Program-made: the position numbers and the translations under genes
Assembly (NCBI GenBank): GCA_000433115.1
Contig: FR892228.1
Location: 1-8,265 of the forward strand
Length of the DNA stretch: 8,265 nt
Source of the DNA: Ruminococcus sp. CAG:382
GTDB lineage: Bacteria; Bacillota; Clostridia; Oscillospirales; CAG-382
Reading direction: 5' to 3'
The notes under the pieces: generated by a model
Seen by the model: the letters and a program-made list of their open reading frames with translations, nothing else
Database searches by the model: none
What the model was told of the DNA's origin: nothing
In this document: positions 6,289 through 8,265 of the stretch, piece by piece
How the letters are laid out: each line of letters begins with the position of its first letter
Position numbering within the stretch: the stretch's first letter is position 1

Positions 6289-7182
6289 TCATCTCCCGTT
6301 AAGCAGCTTCTGATATGTAGTCGGCATATGCTGCTTCACGATCTCGCCGAAACCGCTCCCGCCGTTTTTGCTCCATTCGGAAAATTGCTCAGCCAACGGC
6401 GCAAAGTCGCTGGCGTCTGAAATTATGTCAACTTTTCCGGTGCTGTTGCCAAACCCGAAATTTCCGTTTCTGGCAGCCGCGCAGACTGTAAGCATAAGTT
6501 CATATGCCGTTATGCCTTCATCCGAAAGCCCTGATGACGTAAGCGAGTGCCTGTCGTTATAATATGAAATGACTGACGGTGCGACAGAATAAAGCATTTC
6601 AGCCGTTTCACCGGCTTTTTCAACGCCGTCCGGATCAGCGTCAAGCCATATTTCGGTGCCGACCGAACGATATCCCCACTGTCTGAGCGGCAGATATGGA
6701 ACAAGATCGGCTTTGTTGTTTATCACAAATATATTCTTATATTCCTTTTCAATGCCGTCACGATATGTCGGCGGAGTCGCAAACGAATATCCGGAAACAG
6801 ATGCCCCTCCGTAAATGCTGTCAAGCAGAAGTGACAGGATATTTGCGCAAGCCGCGCCGCGGCTGTATCCGGTCGCAACGATAAAAGGGTTTTCGCTGAT
6901 ATCGACATAATCCTTTATGCCAATCAAAACATCCTCGGCAGCGAAAAGAAAGTTTTCGGCAAAAGCACCATTATCGGTGTGAGACGGTGCAAAATCGAAA
7001 TTCGAGTACCATTCGCCGCCGTAAGTACCGCGAACGGCAATAACATAAAGCATACGGTTCACACCGCCTATCGCGATTGTTCTTTTTGCAAGAGTGTACG
7101 CGCAGGTATGCGAAATATCGTCATCCGCTTTATCAAAGTTACCCTGTTTCACGACCGTAAATCCTGCGGCGGGGAAAAACAC
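6289..7182 (-). CDS. Class-3-lipase-like alpha/beta hydrolase, catalytic part (out of frame with its signal peptide)
   Basis: This frame (297 residues from a GTG at 7182) holds the catalytic domain of a lipase-class-3-like hydrolase. It has VIAVRGT (47-53, oxyanion-hole strand), nucleophile elbow GYSRG with Ser107 (105-109), Asp159 in NNKADLVPYLPL and His212 in NDRHSL, a plausible Ser-Asp-His triad. The EWYSNFD stretch after the RGT motif fits clostridial members. No secretion signal is present here; that lies in the preceding frame at 7149-7508, with which it overlaps by 34 nt. The GTG start is weak, with AGGA about 11 nt away. I therefore think it is the second part of one lipoprotein gene broken by a duplication, and not an independent gene. 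Coupled re-initiation or -1 frameshifting could still yield protein. The substrate (lipid, or another ester or amide) is unknown. Confidence 0.8.
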   Translation of the reverse strand: MFFPAAGFTVVKQGNFDKADDDISHTCAYTLAKRTIAIGGVNRMLYVIAVRGTYGGEWYSNFDFAPSHTDNGAFAENFLFAAEDVLIGIKDYVDISENPFIVATGYSRGAACANILSLLLDSIYGGASVSGYSFATPPTYRDGIEKEYKNIFVINNKADLVPYLPLRQWGYRSVGTEIWLDADPDGVEKAGETAEMLYSVAPSVISYYNDRHSLTSSGLSDEGITAYELMLTVCAAARNGNFGFGNSTGKVDIISDASDFAPLAEQFSEWSKNGGSGFGEIVKQHMPTTYQKLLNGR

Positions 7183-7508
7183 CTCAAAAAAAATCCTGCG
7201 GCGGTAAACATCTCCGAAAAATCATCGGCGGTCTGTGCGCTTGAAAGCACAAGAAGCTGTTTTGCAAAATCATTTGAAAACAAATCCGCAGACTCTATTT
7301 TCGCGTCAAGTGACAAAACTGACATATCAAGTTTTTCGTCGATCAGCGCCGACCAATCAAAAGTATTTTCCGCAGCATCACCGGCAGATGAATCATCGTA
7401 TGAATATACATATTGATTCGGATCATCGGGGATTTCATCAGCTTGCGAGCATCCGGCAAATACGTTAAGCAGCAATACCGTCATAAGCAAAGCAACAAGC
7501 TTTTTCAT
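7149..7508 (-). CDS. Lipoprotein signal and N-terminal part of the lipase-like gene, ended by frameshift
   Basis: The ORF starts at ATG 7508 with MKKLVALLMTVLLLNVFAGC, a lipoprotein signal peptide with lipobox FAGC and lipidated Cys20, so the product should be anchored outside the membrane. An upstream GTG- or TTG-type start at 7559 lies inside the preceding gene and before the ribosome site AGGAGG (7520-7525), so it is rejected. The mature part is Asp-rich and reads ...FSEMFTAAGF. It then enters a duplicated stretch and stops 15 codons later at 7149. Without the extra 32 bp the frame would read EMFTAAGFTVVKQG straight into the catalytic domain. The stop of the preceding hydrolase gene is 5 nt upstream of the ATG, and its end contains the ribosome site, which indicates an operon. 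Confidence 0.8.
   Translation of the reverse strand: MKKLVALLMTVLLLNVFAGCSQADEIPDDPNQYVYSYDDSSAGDAAENTFDWSALIDEKLDMSVLSLDAKIESADLFSNDFAKQLLVLSSAQTADDFSEMFTAAGFFLRCFSPPQDLRS
7159..7214 (-). repeat. Imperfect tandem duplication with T8 tract, breaking the lipase frame
   Basis: On the - strand the first unit is 7214-7191 (GAGATGTTTACC followed by the 12-mer GCCGCAGGATTT). The second is 7185-7159 (GAGGTGTTTTTCCCC followed by the same 12-mer). Five T separate them, creating a T8 run at 7193-7186. The exact repeat is 14 bp (7159-7172 and 7191-7204), 32 bp apart. As 32 is not a multiple of three, the frame shifts. One more T, or loss of the 32 bp, would restore it. T TTT TTG at 7191-7185 is in the correct phase for -1 slippage. 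Confidence 0.85.
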
Positions 7509-7513
7509 GAGCC

Positions 7514-8265
7514 TCAAATCCTCCTGAGCGAATAATCTGTCTGAAGCAGACCGCCGCAAAATGGTACGACCTTCAATTTGTCTCCTTCAAATATCCATTT
7601 CTGGGCGTGGGGGAGATCGGAATGGCGCATTGTAACGGTAATAACGCCGTTTTCGTTCGTAAATGCGCTGTACACATTGAATGGCTCGATTTCTCCGTAG
7701 CGATGAAGCTGTATAATCGCAGGCGCAAGACACATGGATGCAATCGATGAAAAAACATATTCGCCGTTACCGCAGACGATGCGTTGTTTCCCGAAATCGC
7801 AGTCAAGTTCCATAACAAGTCTGTCCCCCTCGGGTACAAGCGAAATTCCGAATATACGGCTGTGGTTGACTCCGCAAATGTAATGAATACTGTCCTTGGG
7901 GACATCTGTACGCGGCATTGCAAAGGTGCTTTCGGTGAGTGCAATTGCCTCTTCAAAATCAGTATCGTCGGCAGCTCTGCTCTCTTTCATATAATCAAAA
8001 ATCGCGTCAAGCTCGGTCTGCATATTGTTGCATTCGCAAAGCATAACAAATACCTCTTTTTGCTCGGGCAATACTATGCAGAGCTGACCGAATGCGCCGT
8101 CGCCGCGATATCCGCCGATGCTTTTATTATTGAGCCAAAGCTGATATCCGTATCCCGCAACCCAATCTGCGGAGCCGTTATTGACATCAAGTGCATGCGA
8201 TGATGAGGCGTCTTTAATATATTCATCCGAAAGAAAGCGCACACCGTTGTAAACACCGCCGTTGA
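7514..8265 (-). CDS. Serine hydrolase, beta-lactamase family (class C-like), C-terminal part
   Basis: The frame is open to the window edge, so about 249 C-terminal residues are visible and the start lies to the right. The visible N-terminal stretch GGVYNGVRFLSDEYIKDA corresponds to the helix before the last part of class C beta-lactamase-like (penicillin-binding-protein-like) domains. GYGYQLWLN...YRGDGAFGQLCIVLPEQKEVFVML is the characteristic final beta-strand region. The catalytic SxxK and YxN motifs must lie off the window. After about residue 95 a separate, probably beta-rich C-terminal domain follows (ITVTMRHSDLP, QKWIFEGDKLKVVP near the end). Such proteins are usually esterases, DD-peptidases or amidases acting outside the cell, and seldom true drug-resistance enzymes. 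It stands first among the visible genes of the operon and its 3' end supplies the ribosome site for the lipoprotein gene. Confidence 0.85.
   Translation of the reverse strand, partial: NGGVYNGVRFLSDEYIKDASSSHALDVNNGSADWVAGYGYQLWLNNKSIGGYRGDGAFGQLCIVLPEQKEVFVMLCECNNMQTELDAIFDYMKESRAADDTDFEEAIALTESTFAMPRTDVPKDSIHYICGVNHSRIFGISLVPEGDRLVMELDCDFGKQRIVCGNGEYVFSSIASMCLAPAIIQLHRYGEIEPFNVYSAFTNENGVITVTMRHSDLPHAQKWIFEGDKLKVVPFCGGLLQTDYSLRRI

Noticed and set aside
5559..6302. 247-codon + strand open frame opposite the ATPase gene
   Set aside because: The - strand encodes every ABC ATPase motif in order; the antisense frame shows no family features.
7149..7182. Two independent overlapping genes, with GTG 7182 as a genuine start
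   Set aside because: The GTG arises inside the second copy of the duplicated unit, and the protein would lack the secretion signal. Removing 32 bp joins both frames exactly, so a broken single gene is the simpler explanation, though coupled re-initiation is not excluded.
7514..8265. Resistance-type beta-lactamase
   Set aside because: Only the C-terminal part is visible, and it has an extra beta-rich domain typical of general serine hydrolases. Nothing seen supports antibiotic hydrolysis.

Overview
The window looks like chromosomal DNA of a spore-forming, low-to-moderate GC member of the Clostridia (Ruminococcaceae/Oscillospiraceae type). This is inferred from the 3' part of a spore-coat manganese-catalase gene (cotJC), a TnpX-like large serine recombinase, strong Shine-Dalgarno sites and the ABC permease and zinc-ribbon protein types. 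No rRNA or tRNA gene is present to confirm it.

Left part (1-2114, + strand): a very small integrative element of about 1.9 kb sits inside cotJC. The nine bases at 1-9 (GATTGCAGC) recur at 1916-1924. After the second copy the sequence continues as the C-terminal 66 residues of CotJC, in frame and ending at a proper terminator. Between the repeats there are only two genes: a TTG-started 49-residue basic protein and a 521-residue large serine recombinase, separated by an 18-bp stem-loop. Precise recombination between the repeats would give a continuous cotJC frame across the junction. This is the architecture of skin-type intervening elements in sporulation genes, reduced to a recombinase and one small protein that could be its directionality factor. 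The upstream half of cotJC lies left of the window and is predicted, not seen.

Middle (2115-2856): a + strand terminator after cotJC faces a - strand terminator of a zinc-ribbon/DUF4870-like membrane protein gene, which has its own sigma-A-type promoter.

Right part (2857-8265, all - strand): a tightly packed operon, read from right to left. It begins with the C-terminal part of a serine beta-lactamase-family hydrolase (cut by the window edge). Next comes a class-3-lipase-like lipoprotein whose frame is broken by an imperfect duplication next to an A8/T8 tract. Then follow an ABC ATPase and a 910-residue FtsX/MacB-type permease. Gaps are 5 nt, then 4 nt, then a 7-nt overlap, so these are probably one transcription unit: a LolCDE/MacB-like system coupled to two extracytoplasmic hydrolases. 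No CRISPR array or RNA gene was seen.
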